Shown: positions 20,776 to 33,074, counted from the first letter of the stretch. The stretch is DNA of 64,000 bases from Phymatolithon calcareum (GCA_977006965.1 OZ345353.1:1612001-1676000), one strand, 5' to 3'. Made by a program: numbers and translations. The notes: generated by a model from the sequence alone, not told the origin.

Positions 20776-23190
20776 GTGTAATTATAGATGTGATGGCAAC
20801 TTATTCTTGCCATATAGCACCTTATTCCATAATATCAAGTATCTAGAAAACCTATTGCAATACTCTAGACTACTTTAGCAACTCTATATAAACGCGGAAG
20901 CCGGCCCGGAAGCCGATGCCGGCAACCAACTCAGGAGGAACCACCAGACCTCAACCCCCACAACCATCGACTCCAACCTCACGCCCAGCCTTCACCACTA
21001 ACCTCACCCAATTCCAACCGTACCACAGGTGTCACCACTCGTGTCATATCACCACCGAAAATAATCAGTTCAGTATCATACACCGCCTTTCAGTAGGGTT
21101 TCTCTGCTTTTCTCCTCTTCTGCACCGAAGTTTTTTTAAATTGAAGTTTATTTCTCACAGTCTTTCGAGTATACGGGCAAGGCTTCCTCAGTTGCAACCT
21201 TCCAGTGTGTAGACCGATGAATCCTACCGCCTGTCATAGGCGATGGGAAAGTTACTACATCAAAGTGCTATACATAGGAAGAGGGGTTCTGTGGGGGGAA
21301 GTGTCCGAAGTACCTGTCGAGACTCAGCGTGGAGACTAGAGCGTGTTCGTGGTATTCCATGTGGACCAGCGCGACGTAGAAGGCCTGCTCGTATATTTTG
21401 CACGCAATACTTATTGCGTATATTACAGTAGCAATCATTCGACTGATTTCGTGGTTAGTTTACTTTCGTGCTCAATAGGAACGCAAATGTTTACCCAACT
21501 TGGGTGACGAAATTGGTGTAGCAGAAATGACATAAAAGCTCGCTGGGAGTTCCTCACTGAGAAGGAACCCAAGCATTAAGAAGAAAACCGAACCCTATCA
21601 AGAATTCTAGCACGAGCTGGTGCGGCTAATACGGAACGCCAGAGACGGTGTGTTCCAGTCGTCGTGGGCACAGCTATCGATTCAAAGACCCTTTGGGCAC
21701 TACAATCATAGAACCGATTATCCTCCAAAGATCCCGCTTCTGGCTGTGAATCTAGGACGACAATCGCTGATACTATCCAAGTCATCTCGCCTTTTGGAAA
21801 GCTTGGCTTCGCTTGTCATCAGGTTGATATTCGACTTCGTCATCTCGCCGTTTGGAAAGTATGGCTAAATCCATATCAGGTACTTCATTTACGAACAAGG
21901 CTGAACCGGTATACCTGCTGGTATATCCAACCCAGACGAGCTCGATCGCATCGGGGATAAGACATGAGTGCAAAGTGACAGTACCATCGCGAAGATCTAC
22001 GGTCCGTCTTTGACGACCAAAACGGCTTTGAGATCACCTACCAGCGTCAAAGTCAATGATAGGAGTGCGATGACGATATTGTCTGCCGGTTTCTCATTCG
22101 TAGAGCTTGCAATGTCCGGCTTAAGTACTGGTACCGCTGAGATGGAGTCGCCAGCGATGCCGCTGATCGCCGTCGCCATGGTGTTGTGATGCGACATGGA
22201 CACCTCGGCGGCAGTTGTGCCCGAAACAGAGCCGGTAACCGCAATCACTTCTGTGGCCGAGTAGCGAGCTCCAGGCGACAAGTCGCGCAGCGGAAGGTTA
22301 AAACGCGCGCCAATGTTTCGGTTGCTACCTGGTCCGACACTTGCGCGCGCAAGCCAAAGCAGTCGGGAATAGGATGGGGTATGAGATCGTCCCGGTGTAA
22401 TCCCGCGGAGAAGCCATCGACCAGCTGTCTGTCCACTTCGATCGCAAAAGTATTTCTGTTCGAAATTGGATATTCTATCCAAGTTTATTTTTTAATAAAA
22501 GCCTCACAGACTTCCGAAGATATGGGCAAGGCTTCCTCAGGTGCTAACTACGTGGAAGGAAATACTGAACTGTCAACAGCGTCAAAGTTGCGCCACGCAG
22601 TTCATTTCCGCGCATGGGGTAATGCGTAAATTTTCTTTATTCCGACTGAATAGTTTGCCCCTACCAAATTTCAGAAGCAATACAACCAAGACTGTACTAT
22701 TGATAACTTTCTTGTAGTATCCCGAGATTCTAACATATGCTCATATATCTCATCGTTCACGATTTTAAGGTGAACGATGTAAAACGACTCAAGCGAAGAA
22801 CTACACTGCCGAATTGAATGTTTATTTTTTCAGTGAATTTTGCAAATAGCAACTGCCTCGCGCGCCGCTCCAGCACGTCTGAGGTATATTTCCACCGGTG
22901 TCCACAACAAGCATGGCAGAAAAATTGTCAGCTTCTAAATAGAACGCACGAATTCAGGATGCAAATTTGAAGGAGAGAACAGACTGGAGACAGAAAAAGG
23001 TCTAGATGTGCTTTTGGTATTCAGCAGGGCTCAAGAGAGGCCTATCAAAGGACGAGCTATCATCCGAAGAAAGTGCCTACACACGGAGAGCACTTGACGA
23101 GGTCCTTGTCATGTTTCAAGCCGCTAAGTCTGCGGCCGAAACGTGAAGTCATCGTGTCCACTATCCGTCGACTACATGTGACATAGTTCA
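20776..23190. other. No confident gene; weak frames and retroposon tails
   Basis: A 161-codon frame at 21997-22482 (minus) lacks an ATG start and matches no family I recognise. Two short minus-strand sequences (about 21128-21200 and 22487-22545) carry the GAAGCCTTGCCC...TATCTTCGG block of the retroposon at 24789-24867. A TTTGGAAAG...ATGGCT block is repeated 55 bp apart at ~21790 and ~21845. Confidence 0.4.
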
Positions 23191-23194
23191 GTCC

Positions 23195-23383
23195 AATATT
23201 TTCCCCCTCGAAGCCAAATTATAAGCCAAGGGTAAAGTTTTGTACTCCACCAGGGCGTTTCACACCCGAGCACACAAATGTTAAAGAAAGAAAGGCTCTG
23301 CCCGTGGTCCTATGGCCTTCACAAAGTTGCACCAAGCGTCTGCAGATGCGATAGAAACTTTTAAATACAAATTTACTGTTCTT
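23195..23383 (+). mobile_element. (CTT)n-tailed retroposon copy
   Basis: Aligns with 1995-2194: TTTTCCCCCTCGA, GGCCTTC-CAAAGTTG and GCGTCTGCAGATGCG blocks in order, ending with a CTTCTTC tail. Confidence 0.55.
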
Positions 23384-24019
23384 CTTCAATCAAAACTACG
23401 TGATCATTGCCATCTGTGAGGATCATCTCTATGGTGAAGACACGCAATGATGCAGTGGCATCAGAAGCTGCAGGAATAGGCTACCTAAATTCCGGCATGG
23501 GTTATTCGAGCAGGAAACACGCAATATGCTTCCAGCAAACCCCATGGCTGGAAGTCAATCGGAAGTCTACCTACGCAGCTCCCCCTTCGTACTTTTGGTA
23601 GAGAGAATCTCATCTCATCAGCGAGAGATCACCCCTTTTCAAGATAAACCTAACCTTTTCTTTAAACTCTCAGTGATTACAAAGGAGAACGCACACGCTC
23701 CCAGCATGTTCTTTGAGGAAGACAAGAAGAATACGTTTTAATTTACATCATTTCTCGAACACAAAAAGAGGTTAGCAGGCAGTACGAGTGCAAGGCGTTT
23801 TGTGTGTTCCACTATATCAGTGCACTTGAAGATGATTCCGTGGATGCGTTACACATGGATATGTGTCAGTAGGACAGCGGGAATATTCTGTAACAGCTGT
23901 ACATTATAAATCTAAGGACAAAGAGTGCGTCTTCGTTCTCCCCGGTGTAGCCCTGTCTTGCCCCGGATGATCGCTGGCCTAGCAGCGGTTGGTGAAAGGA
24001 CACGAAAACTGGGCATTCT

Positions 24020-24307
24020 GTTTGTTTATTGCAGGTTATTCGAATTACACAAAGAGTACAATATTCAACATCTAGGAGTGCTCTAAATGCTCCTGATATG
24101 GATCCATTCCTGGTACTCGCGTATCTGCTTCGCGCTAGTACTGCTGCACACCACTCCACGGCGACATCCGTGTACCCATTGCGGAACGTTAATTCAATTC
24201 TTGCTTGTGACAGGACTCGAACCGGCGACCTCAACATTCCTGCCTGTATCATACCGAAATATGCGCACAGGTGCGCGGAGGCAGTTTTACCACAATACCA
24301 CCGGTGG
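24020..24307 (-). mobile_element. tRNA-derived SINE, nested in the LTR
   Basis: On the minus strand the head carries an A box (24290-24300) and a perfect B box GGTTCGAGTCC (24213-24223), then a body and an AATAAACAAAC-type tail. GGGCATTCT (24011-24019) and GGGTATTCT (24308-24316) are the target duplication with one change. The copy at 39204-39497 is nearly identical. Confidence 0.8.
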
Positions 24308-24788
24308 GGGTATTCTACAGTCCCCTATTTGCGCCGGATGATTGCTGTACGAGCAGCGGCCGGTGAGCGGTCGCCAACGCTCTGCAGTCCTTGTTTCGAA
24401 CGGATCCTATCCCCGTGCTCGCGCTGACGGGTGCGTGCCTGGCGACCGGACTGTCAGTGTCACCTCCCTACGTGGTTCGAAATCAACCTTGTGGATTTAC
24501 TTACATCCGGTTGGAATTTGTCACAACTGAGAGCACTCGTTTGTCCGACCATTCAAGGGCGTGGAGCCGCATCCATTGTGCCCTCTCTAATGCCTCGGTG
24601 TATTCTTGTGCTGCTGCAGTTCCTTTACTTATAGAATAATTAAGGCAGCGCCGCCGGGGTATCGAAGGGACCCGCACGGTGAACTAGTCTCTGCTTTTGC
24701 CGTGAATCCGCTGCTCTCCAGCAATCCATCTGTGCTGTGCTCAGCTCTACCTTTCTCTTGTTTCCCTCTGGAACACCTTGACGTGTCA

Positions 24789-24867
24789 GGTAGGTAGCAT
24801 CAGAGGAAGCCTCGCCTATATCTTCGGCACTCTGTGGGGCTTTTAAATAAACACGAACTAGAAAAAA
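24789..24867 (+). mobile_element. 79-bp 5'-truncated poly(A) retroposon with 13-bp target duplication
   Basis: CCTTGACGTGTCA at 24776-24788 and 24868-24880 brackets the insert, which ends in AGAAAAAA. It splits the 5' end of the minus-strand solo LTR. Its GGAAGCCTCGCC...GGGGCTTTTAAATAAAC sequence has relatives near 21128, 22487 and 63940. Confidence 0.75.
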
Positions 24868-25465
24868 CCTTGACGTGTCACAGTTCATATCGGCAGTTAA
24901 TCAGAACGTCAATAATAGGCGAGCGGATTGACTGTCAATGTGAACGAAACGACTGGACCTTCCGTGAGTGCCACCGGGATAGAGAGGGAAGACATGCCGG
25001 TATACGTATGGTGTGCCGCATTACAAGACTCACGATAATATTCTTCCCAATTGTCAAGGTGGACGTGTGCGCTGGACATGCAAAACGTTGGAAATCTGAG
25101 GGATTTTGCTTTGGAGATGCAATTTTTGTGGCGAATCCGAGCCGAGAATCGGGGCGAAATGAAGTGCTGCTACTGTAGTACTTGACGCAGGGAAGAAGAC
25201 CTCGTTGTTCGTTGCTCTGGATGCGCGAACGATAGAGGAGGTGTACCGAGCAGAGACGCCTCAAGCAGTTCGGCATGCACTTCACTGACTGAATATAGGG
25301 AAGCATAAAAAAAATAGAATTGAGACACACGTTCTATTTCTTCCACATTCCGACTGGTTTCCAAGAAATTATTAGCCTCTATAATTGGATTTCCTTCACA
25401 TTGTGGTCATCGGCCCGTTATCCTTAAGCACTAGAATACCCCGCGAGTGTTCTGTCGAGCGTTTA

Positions 25466-25940
25466 TGATGAAATTCGTCTTGAGTGCCGACGATGTCGGC
25501 AAAACGAGATGGATGACTTGAGGCGTCGGGAGTACACCGACGCGGAATGAAATGAATGCAACAGGAGGATACTATGCCGCGAACTCACGGAGGATATCGT
25601 GGCCATCGCGGCAAAGAGAGCCAACTGAGGTTGCTTGCTTGGATAGATCACCAAGTGAAGCGGGGTGGAAACAAGAAGTTGACGTCCTTGTTTATTAAGG
25701 TGTTTGTTCTGGGTTGATGTTCTGTTGTTCCCCCTTTCGGTTGGAAGGAAAAACTGAACAGGCTAAAGTACTAAATCTGAAGTTGGAATGAGGACCTCGA
25801 GAGAATACTATTGCTGTAAGTAGTTTCTGTGCGTGTAACTTCACCTCGATAGTTGACCTCTTTGGCCAACGAATAATACGAGAGAATGGCATGCTCGCAT
25901 GCCATCATGCACAGTTGGTTGCAGAAGCTTTGCTTTAACA
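25466..25940 (-). repeat. 3' LTR of the copia element
   Basis: 475 bp with TG...CA termini on the plus strand. Differs from the other LTR at the base near 25482 and at 25939. Confidence 0.9.
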
Positions 25941-25958
25941 CATCCCCTTCTTAGATGC

Positions 25959-26318
25959 CTAAGAGCATGCCAGAGAAAATATTTTCGCATCGGACTCGAT
26001 GATGAACTGTTCGATGGGGTGCGTAATAGTGTGCGTTGCCAAAATAGTTTGAAGAGCCGAGTTGGAGCGGACCTTTGTTAGTGCGTCTGCCGGATTATTC
26101 TCCGACTTGATTAGAGCAATGTTAGACATGCTGCGGTTGTTGTAAGTTTCGCGAGCGGAGTTGATGTCGATCATTAAGCGGCGCTCCGATGTATAACGCG
26201 CGCTTGTTATGTTCTTGAATAGAATGTCACTGTCGGTTACCATAAGAATGGGAGTTGGGTGTCCGAGAAGAGTTTCAAGGTCGTGCTTGTGGAGAAATGC
26301 ATGGTCGAATCCATGCAC
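25959..26318 (-). pseudogene. copia RNase H C-terminal remnant
   Basis: Contains VTDSDILFKNI, RLMIDINSARE and NNPADALTKV, the usual end of copia RNase H (the A-D-x-L-T-K block). It is separated from the RT frame by a frameshift or stop around 26430. Confidence 0.7.
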
Positions 26319-26429
26319 AAGCGCAAAAGCTTCAGCAGTTGATGTTGATCATGCAATGCGCCTAGATTTGTGGGAAACGTACTCTAGTACAGAGCATTTT
26401 TTCGTTGCATCAGCCAAGAAAATAATGTG

Positions 26430-27122
26430 TCAAATTTGCGAGCGGCCGTCTTTGCAACTGTTGAAAGACGCATCAACGTACACAAGAAGACGGAGGGACT
26501 TGATATCCAACCTGGGAAATTTTAGCTCGAAGTCCGCAGTACTTTGCAAGTACTTCACAATACGGTTGTGGAACTTAATCGTGTCCAGACCAAAACTTCT
26601 TTCGGTCTCTTGGGCGACAAATGAGGTAGAAGCCGAAACATCGGGACGACTGTGGATTGTCCACGCAATTTTGGCGCGTCCAGATCGAAAGAGAGCAAAT
26701 GTGGCATCTAGCGGAAGAAGCTTCAGTCTCTGAATGTAATTAGATTGAGACATGGTTCGTAATTCGGGATCGGATGAATCAATTTCCAGTCCAACAAATT
26801 CAAATATGTGGTCCAGCGAGGACTTGAAATCAAATTTATCTGCAATTCTTTCAGCAGCCGCGCCTTCCGATGTGCCTGCTTGAAGTATGTCGTCCACGTA
26901 CGTCCCGGACATTGAAACGAGTGTACCGCCAATGGATCGGAAAAACAGGGCAAAATCTCCAACGGTTTGCGACATCCCGAGGTCGTTGAGGTGGTGCCTG
27001 GTCAGGGTTTCATGCCAATATTCACCACTGTCGAAAAGTCCGTAGAGGAGACGCGCGATTTCCGCGATCTCATCATCCTTGAGATCTAGCGTCGAAGGTC
27101 TGCAATATACTTTGCGCTGCAT
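26430..27122 (-). pseudogene. copia reverse transcriptase, C-terminal part
   Basis: The catalytic YVDDIL motif is present near 26890. A LLYGLFDSGEYWHETL block comes before it and VYVDASF, the start of RNase H, comes at the end. The upstream RT part is in another frame. Confidence 0.8.
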
Positions 27123-27223
27123 TGGAACATCCGCTTGAAGGTAAGCTTGCTTAACGTCACTGTTCCAAATGTCAAAACCAAGAATTGTAGCAATTGCAAG
27201 AATGACGCAAACTGACTTTTGCC

Positions 27224-27748
27224 TCAGCGTATTGGACGATGGACTATCGTGCGCTTCGACTTGTCCCGATGACCACCGAGTATGTAGCGCGATTTCTTCT
27301 CTTTGGTGCCATCGGCAAGGTGTCTGATAACACGGAGAAGGCGCGAAGGTACAATGTTAGGATTTGGTCCGACCTTCGAGCGTTTGACAATTTTAAATAT
27401 GCCACGCGATGCAAGTCCATGCATATCTTTACGGTCGGCATCTGCGAAGTCCTTAACCCGCGTATCGTCATCTGCCACAGTCTCGACGAGGTTTACATCA
27501 AGCGCATGTGAGTTTGGTGTGACATGCCTCGAGTTGGGCGGATGAGATGGCATTTTGGACGGTTTGAGTTGCGCGATGTTGAACTGTCTTGGACCGGTGG
27601 TCTCATCAACGTGCAGATAGGCTGCCTTTCCATCAAGTCTGTCAATCATGTGTGGGCCTGTGTATTGCTTCAAGTTATCCCTGAAGACATATGCAAAATC
27701 ACCCGGTTGGTACACGTGATTTGCAGCCGGCGGCACATTCTTGCGCAA
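27224..27748 (-). pseudogene. copia integrase C-terminus and reverse transcriptase N-terminus
   Basis: First half: a basic strand-rich integrase tail (YQPGDFAYVFRDN...). Second half: the RT start (LASRGIFKIV, then a SRYILGGHRD block, which corresponds to the conserved K-A-R-hydrophobic-GH region). It is out of frame with both neighbours. Confidence 0.7.
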
Positions 27749-27923
27749 ACCGCGGTTGATAACTTCGCTGATGACGATTTTCTCGTACTCATTTCGTGCT
27801 GAATAATTGCGCTAAGACGTTCGTGTTGTTGCGGCAGATCCTTTTTCGAGGTAGATGGCATTCTGGGCATTACTCCAAAAACCAACAATGTGGGTACGAG
27901 TCCATGGGGTCCTACGCAATCAT

Positions 27924-29681
27924 TCATGGCCTTTGTGGACATGGATAGCAGGAGATCACATGTAAGATGCCTGAACTCGCTTTGAAGCTTCTGGTAAATC
28001 CTTGGAAGAGTGTCATGGTACTTTTCCCCAATTCTGAGGGAGTTGTGTGGTTCTGTTCGGTATGTCTAAGAGATATCCCAGTGAGTTCGCATGCGTATGT
28101 CCATTCTGCTGACATAAAAACCGACCCTTGATCTGTGAGCATTGATTCAGGGAAGCCAATGTATACTGTCGACCAAATCTTCAGGAATGTGTTCCATATG
28201 GTTGAAGTCTTCACGTCAGGGAGAAATGCTGCGGCGCTGAACTTGGTACCGGCATCGACGATATGTAAGACCGGCTTGGAAATGTTTTTGGAGTGGCGCA
28301 GGTACATGATATCCAGCATGATTTCATGGTTGAAGACGACTTTCGCGGTGTCGCGGATCTGGAATGAAATTTGCTTCTGACAATATTGCGTGCATGTGGA
28401 GCACGCTTTCGAAATTTCATCTAGCATCGCCTTCGTTTCGGGAGATACATTGTCAGGGTCCGATCGTTGTAGAAGGTTGTAGAGCTTAGTAGTGCTGGGG
28501 TGAACAAGGTGCTTGTGTACTCGCTCGAGGTGTGGTTTGGAATAGAATGTTGATGAGAATTCTGACCAAGTAAAATACGCGTGCCCATATTGACGAGTTA
28601 CTGGTAGGCGCCATTTTCCAGGTACACATTCCAGTTCATTTCTTACATTCAGGAATTGTAATCCGCACTTGTCGAGTAAGTCCAGGCCAAATAAGAAAGG
28701 GATGTCATGCGGAACCACGTCAATTTTCTCTACAATGAGCTTCGATGGGTTCGGGATGATGATAGTGATCGTCCCTATAGATTCCGTGACATTGATGCCG
28801 AATTTGAAACGCGATGACGGGGGCCATAGAGAAAACGTAATCTCATTCAGCTTGCAATACGCAAGAGCTTGGGGTTTTCCCATTACAGATTTTTGGGCAC
28901 CGGTATCGAGCAGTGCTCCGAAAAACGATACAGACGGCTTTGCATTGTTATCCGACTGTGCTCGACGAAAATGCTCTTCAAGGTAATTCATGGACAAGGG
29001 TATCGTGAAATTGTCGGTACTTGAGAGCATGGGATCATAGAAATATGAAGCATAATGGTTGGTAAGGGTCGGTATTCGGGAGTTCGATATGTCTGCAACG
29101 TGCTCGGCTTCTCCAGCGACGAGGCGGTCAAAAGCGTTACAAAGCATAACTTGCGCATCAGTATTGATTGCTTGCTCATTCATGTGATTGTGGAAGCTTT
29201 CCATTGCGGAAGAAGACGATATTGGCTGTTCTAAATTGTCCAGTAGTTCCATGACAGTACTTGCGAGATAGTCCAAATAGTAGTCGTCTTCTTGCGACAT
29301 GACACAAAGAATGTCTGCCAAAGCAACATTATTTTTCCCTCTATCCATAACCCGAGCCTTAACTGGTTCTGTTGTGGTTCGCCTGCGATTCGGGCACTCT
29401 TGCCTCCAATGCCCTTTCTCATCGCAGTACATACATCTTGTACGTCGCTTGAGTTCTGCGAGCTCCTGTGGAGTACGTCTACGTTTTCGCTGAGAGTTTC
29501 CCTGGCCCGAAATGTTTCCTCTGAATTGTTGACGACGTTGAGGTGGGCGTGCATACGTGCTTCCGTAATGCGTTTCAGAAGGGATGGTTGCACCGACCAT
29601 GCCAAACTGATTGATGGAACCGGGTTCCATGGCTGACCCAATGCTTGGAGCGGATAACTGAGTGATTGAAGCCATCAGCAT
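27924..29681 (-). pseudogene. copia gag zinc knuckle, protease and integrase
   Basis: The longest pol frame, 585 codons. Zinc knuckle C83-x2-C86-x4-H91-x4-C96. Aspartic protease DTG at residues 259-261 (LLDTGAQKS). Integrase zinc-binding region from about residue 386 to the CSTC near 426. Integrase acidic residues D456 and D516 (LTDQGSVF) are visible. A frameshift near 28050 moves the third catalytic Glu into another frame, and that frame continues to about 27670. Confidence 0.85.
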
Positions 29682-30841
29682 AGTGTAGAATGTATTGTAA
29701 TCGACAGGGTTTGTGACTCTGCTGATTAACGATGGCTGTGCCCATAGTTCTTGCTCGACAGTTCGGGCGAGAATCCGAATTTTGTGGCTTTCATGCTACA
29801 TTTCAGGGCCACACAGGGGCAATGTATCGGTAATACGTTCGTGAGCAACGCTAAGTGCCTTCAAAGCGGAGCAGGAATTTTCGGTCAAGATGCTTGAAAT
29901 GGTCTGCTTGTCCAAGTACGTTTGTGCTTGGTGCTACTGTTCAGTAGAGCTGAAATGCTTTTGGAAGAGAGAAAATGCCTCCCCGATCGATGTTGCTTTT
30001 CCTTGAATTTTTTTGTAAAAGAAATCTTTCGCAATGCCACATAATGCATGATGGAGGAGGTTAACGGCTTCCAATCGTGGAATTTCTTGTTCCGTTATGG
30101 CGGCTTGGAACGTTCTTCTCATTCTCGGAAGGGTTTGCTTTCCACCTATCGACCCAGAGAAGCGATCAGCGTCCGGGCGGAATGTGTTAGCGACGGCCTG
30201 GCGATTCCTGGTCAACGAGCGGCGTTCACTTTCATGTGCCGTTTCAGGATGTAGAGGTGTTGGGAGAGCAATTTTAGGAGAATGTGGAGGAGATGGTGCT
30301 TGATCGCGGTCCGATTCCTCTGAGCTGCTGTTTTCAGGGGTTTCAGGGATTCTTTTCTTGTTCTTGAGCGCGTTAGAGCTCCATGACGACGAGTAGACCC
30401 AGGAGGAGATCGTGATGAATTGGACGTGGCACTTCTGAGTGAATTTCGATGGCTAGTTCTGCCTTTGATCTCATTGTATTTGAGAAGAGCCTCAACCATA
30501 AACTCAGGTCGGTCAGCGTAAATGCTCTTGACAATGCATCTTAGGACAGGTTTTCCAGGTCCAGCCTCAATTTTGAATCCAATGAATAGCGGAATGTCAC
30601 GTATAAGAAAGTAAATTTTCGGACGCATGACAACATAATACGACGTTAAAACTTCCGGTGGGATATCAGAGCAAAGGTTCTTTGCATCTGTCGGATTCGT
30701 TTCAGGCTCGATAGCTTGAAGAAGAACGCCGAAAAGACGTTCGATCTCGTCGTGAGACGTGTTGATCTTTTCCACCTTCTTTTGCAAAGACTCAAGATGT
30801 TTCTGTCTTTGTTCGGCGCTTGCAGCGTCGGATGAAGACAT
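29682..30841 (-). pseudogene. copia gag with a frameshift and two in-frame TAG codons
   Basis: ATG at 30841, 25 bp after the start of the internal region. The first frame ends at 30212 and the continuing gag frame begins around 30215, so one frameshift lies there. The second frame hits TAG at 29934-29936 and again at 29796-29798, then stays open into the zinc-knuckle/protease frame. The second part has the usual gag capsid-like block (AITEQEIPRLEAVNLLHHAL). Confidence 0.75.
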
Positions 30842-30904
30842 GATGCATTAAATGGGTAACGGCTTAGAGATGATACAAGTTCGACAAATTTGTTGACTTG
30901 CAAG

Positions 30905-31379
30905 TGATGAAATTCGTCTTGAATGCCGACGATGTCGGCAAAACGAGATGGATGACTTGAGGCGTCGGGAGTACACCGACGCGGAATGAAATGAATGCAA
31001 CAGGAGGATACTATGCCGCGAACTCACGGAGGATATCGTGGCCATCGCGGCAAAGAGAGCCAACTGAGGTTGCTTGCTTGGATAGATCACCAAGTGAAGC
31101 GGGGTGGAAACAAGAAGTTGACGTCCTTGTTTATTAAGGTGTTTGTTCTGGGTTGATGTTCTGTTGTTCCCCCTTTCGGTTGGAAGGAAAAACTGAACAG
31201 GCTAAAGTACTAAATCTGAAGTTGGAATGAGGACCTCGAGAGAATACTATTGCTGTAAGTAGTTTCTGTGCGTGTAACTTCACCTCGATAGTTGACCTCT
31301 TTGGCCAACGAATAATACGAGAGAATGGCATGCTCGCATGCCATCATGCACAGTTGGTTGCAGAAGCTTTGCTTTAAGA
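30905..31379 (-). repeat. 5' LTR of the copia element
   Basis: 475 bp. Its outer end reads ...TTTAAGA rather than ...TTTAACA, so one terminal base has mutated. The GTTTA duplication follows at 31380. Confidence 0.9.
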
Positions 31380-31765
31380 GTTTAGCAAAGTCAAAGGTCA
31401 GTGGCATTCCTTCAGTCTCCAGAGGAAATTTGAAGATTTGCAATGTACTCCAATGATCTACAGCGATGGGTCTGGGACGGGATTCAAGATCCTTGTGAGA
31501 CTGAATTGATGTCAGTCAGCCGTGCGGAGAACGCAATTTGCGGGACAATTAAACACTATTTCAAAATTGCATCATGAATAGTCATTGGACCTGCGTTGCT
31601 CAACAGGACCAACGGCCAAGAGCCTATTTCAGATTGCACTGAAGAGTCAATAATTTATGGCATAGTCGATGACAAAATCGATTCGGTTCGGTGCAAAAGT
31701 CGCGGCGATTTAGGAATTGCGGGCAAGGGTCGATGAAGGGACTGGCCCGGCCATTTGACAAGATC

Positions 31766-31860
31766 TACAGTAAAGAAGAAGAACAAATGTAGATTTTTAC
31801 TTTTGAATTACCAAAGCATCTGCTGACAATTGGGACAACTTTTCGGGTGCCACGAAATAT
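31766..31860 (-). mobile_element. (CTT)n-tailed retroposon fragment
   Basis: Reverse complement of the 3' end of the 1919-2194 family, with a CTTCTTCTTT tail at its left edge. Confidence 0.5.
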
Positions 31861-31959
31861 CCTCTGCCGTTCAGAATATCGGACGTTTCCGACAGGAGCC
31901 GGTAAGTTCCGAAAGCGTAGATTCCTCACCGGTCGTGCAAAGATCTGCTCCAAGATCTT

Positions 31960-33060
31960 TGAAAAGGTCCACATGCGCCATGAAGAAGGGACACCGCATT
32001 GTAGCTGTCCTCTACCTCTCGCGGGTATATAATCGCGTCCCTAGGGAAATACTCATAAAACCTGTCGACACCCGCAGTCTTAGCGGAGATGGTAAGGTAC
32101 CTTCTCAAACCGTCCTGGATCACAACGGCTCGAGGAAGAGAAATGGCTCTTAATCGACCGCGGAGTCCCTCAAGGATCCCCCGTAGTCCTTGCTCTTACA
32201 ATGTGTTCATGGACACACTCGCGCTCGCAGTGAAAATCGAATCACACGCAAGAGCGACAGTAAATCCGCCGTTAGAGCGGATCAGTGACTCAACCGACCA
32301 GCAAACCAGATCCTACATTTCGGTGGAGGTAGTGGCTTTACAATGAGGCAAGGTGTCCCACCTCCTTAGTTGGCAAAGTTGCCTGTCGGTGACTTCGAGC
32401 ACCTTGAGGGAAGTAGCGCATGTTATTGTGACTTTTACGTGGAAATTAATATCCCATTTGTTTTAGTTTTCTTCCTCTGCTTGTTCTCTCTCTACCTTTG
32501 GCGCTAGTTGCCATCGCCTTTTATACCCATTCCTAGATTTCTTGTAAATATGGAAATGGCTGGCAATACTGTAGATGAACAAGTACCCTACATCACCCTT
32601 GAGCGAAACACACAATTAAATGTTACTAGTAGACAACGGTTGTTAGGAAGTATACTTTATATACTTCGTGGCTCACAGTCGTGAGAAAGAAGCAACCATA
32701 ATCTCTTCAAAGTCTTTTTGGTCAGCACCTCGACACAAAGAACAGGTGGAGAGGGATATCCGCTGCCAGAAGGAGCAGGAGCTCCTAAAAGGGAGTGCCA
32801 AGCGAGCCGTGTGGGAGCTGTTGACCCCCAATTATGGGATTCTCTCCCGACATCAAAAGATATATCTACAAGGAGAAGAAAAGGAGAGATAAATGCCGCC
32901 GATACTAACGAGAAAGCAAACCATGTAATTCCTAGATTCGATCAGGAAGCACCGACTCCTCGCAGTCAAATGGTTCTTTGGCCGTTTCCTGCCACGAAAA
33001 CCAGAGTCTTACATTGAACATTTCAACGAAGTCGAGGAAGAGAGTTTAAAAACAAGGCCA
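31960..33060 (+). pseudogene. LINE fragment: reverse transcriptase and C-terminal domain
   Basis: A KGHRIVAVLYLSRVYNRVP block (~31983) matches the RT region ahead of the catalytic box. A RGVPQGSP motif follows near 32160, with FMD-type residues after it. The 3' part (~32940-33040) contains LLAVKWFFGRFLPRKPESYI, equivalent to LAVKWAFGRFPPM in the minus-strand copy at 33577-33978. The catalytic F/YADD box is missing or decayed. Confidence 0.6.
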
Positions 33061-33074
33061 TAAGTCGAAAAAAT

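Larger units (their letters stand above)
23889..24882 (-). mobile_element. Second solo LTR of the 10840-11402 family, carrying two nested insertions
   Basis: On the minus strand it starts TGTGACACGTCAAGG at 24882 and ends near ...GTTACA at 23889. Apart from the inserts it follows the LTR at 10840-11402 at roughly 85-90%. A SINE (24020-24307) and a short poly(A) retroposon (24789-24867) interrupt it, each with its own target duplication. A ~55-bp stretch near 23895-23950 has no partner in the other copy. Confidence 0.7.
25466..31379 (-). mobile_element. Complete-length Ty1/copia retrotransposon with intact LTRs and broken genes
   Basis: Two 475-bp LTRs (25466-25940 and 30905-31379) flank gag, protease, integrase, reverse transcriptase and RNase H on the minus strand, in the copia order. 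The 5-bp target duplication GTTTA lies at 25461-25465 and 31380-31384. By eye the LTRs differ at only two bases. A polypurine tract (AAGAAGGGGATG on the minus strand, 25941-25952) abuts the 3' LTR. The internal genes contain at least three frameshifts and two in-frame TAG codons, so this copy cannot make its own proteins as read. Confidence 0.92.

Noticed and set aside
21997-22482. CinA-like amidase
   Set aside because: An ISGIAG block and a later EKP resemble CinA, but the spacing is wrong, the frame lacks ATG and no other motif fits.
30880-30904. Canonical initiator-tRNA primer binding site of the copia element
   Set aside because: The bases next to the 5' LTR (minus strand CTTGCAAGTCAACAAA) do not show the usual TGG-initial match, so no primer tRNA is named.
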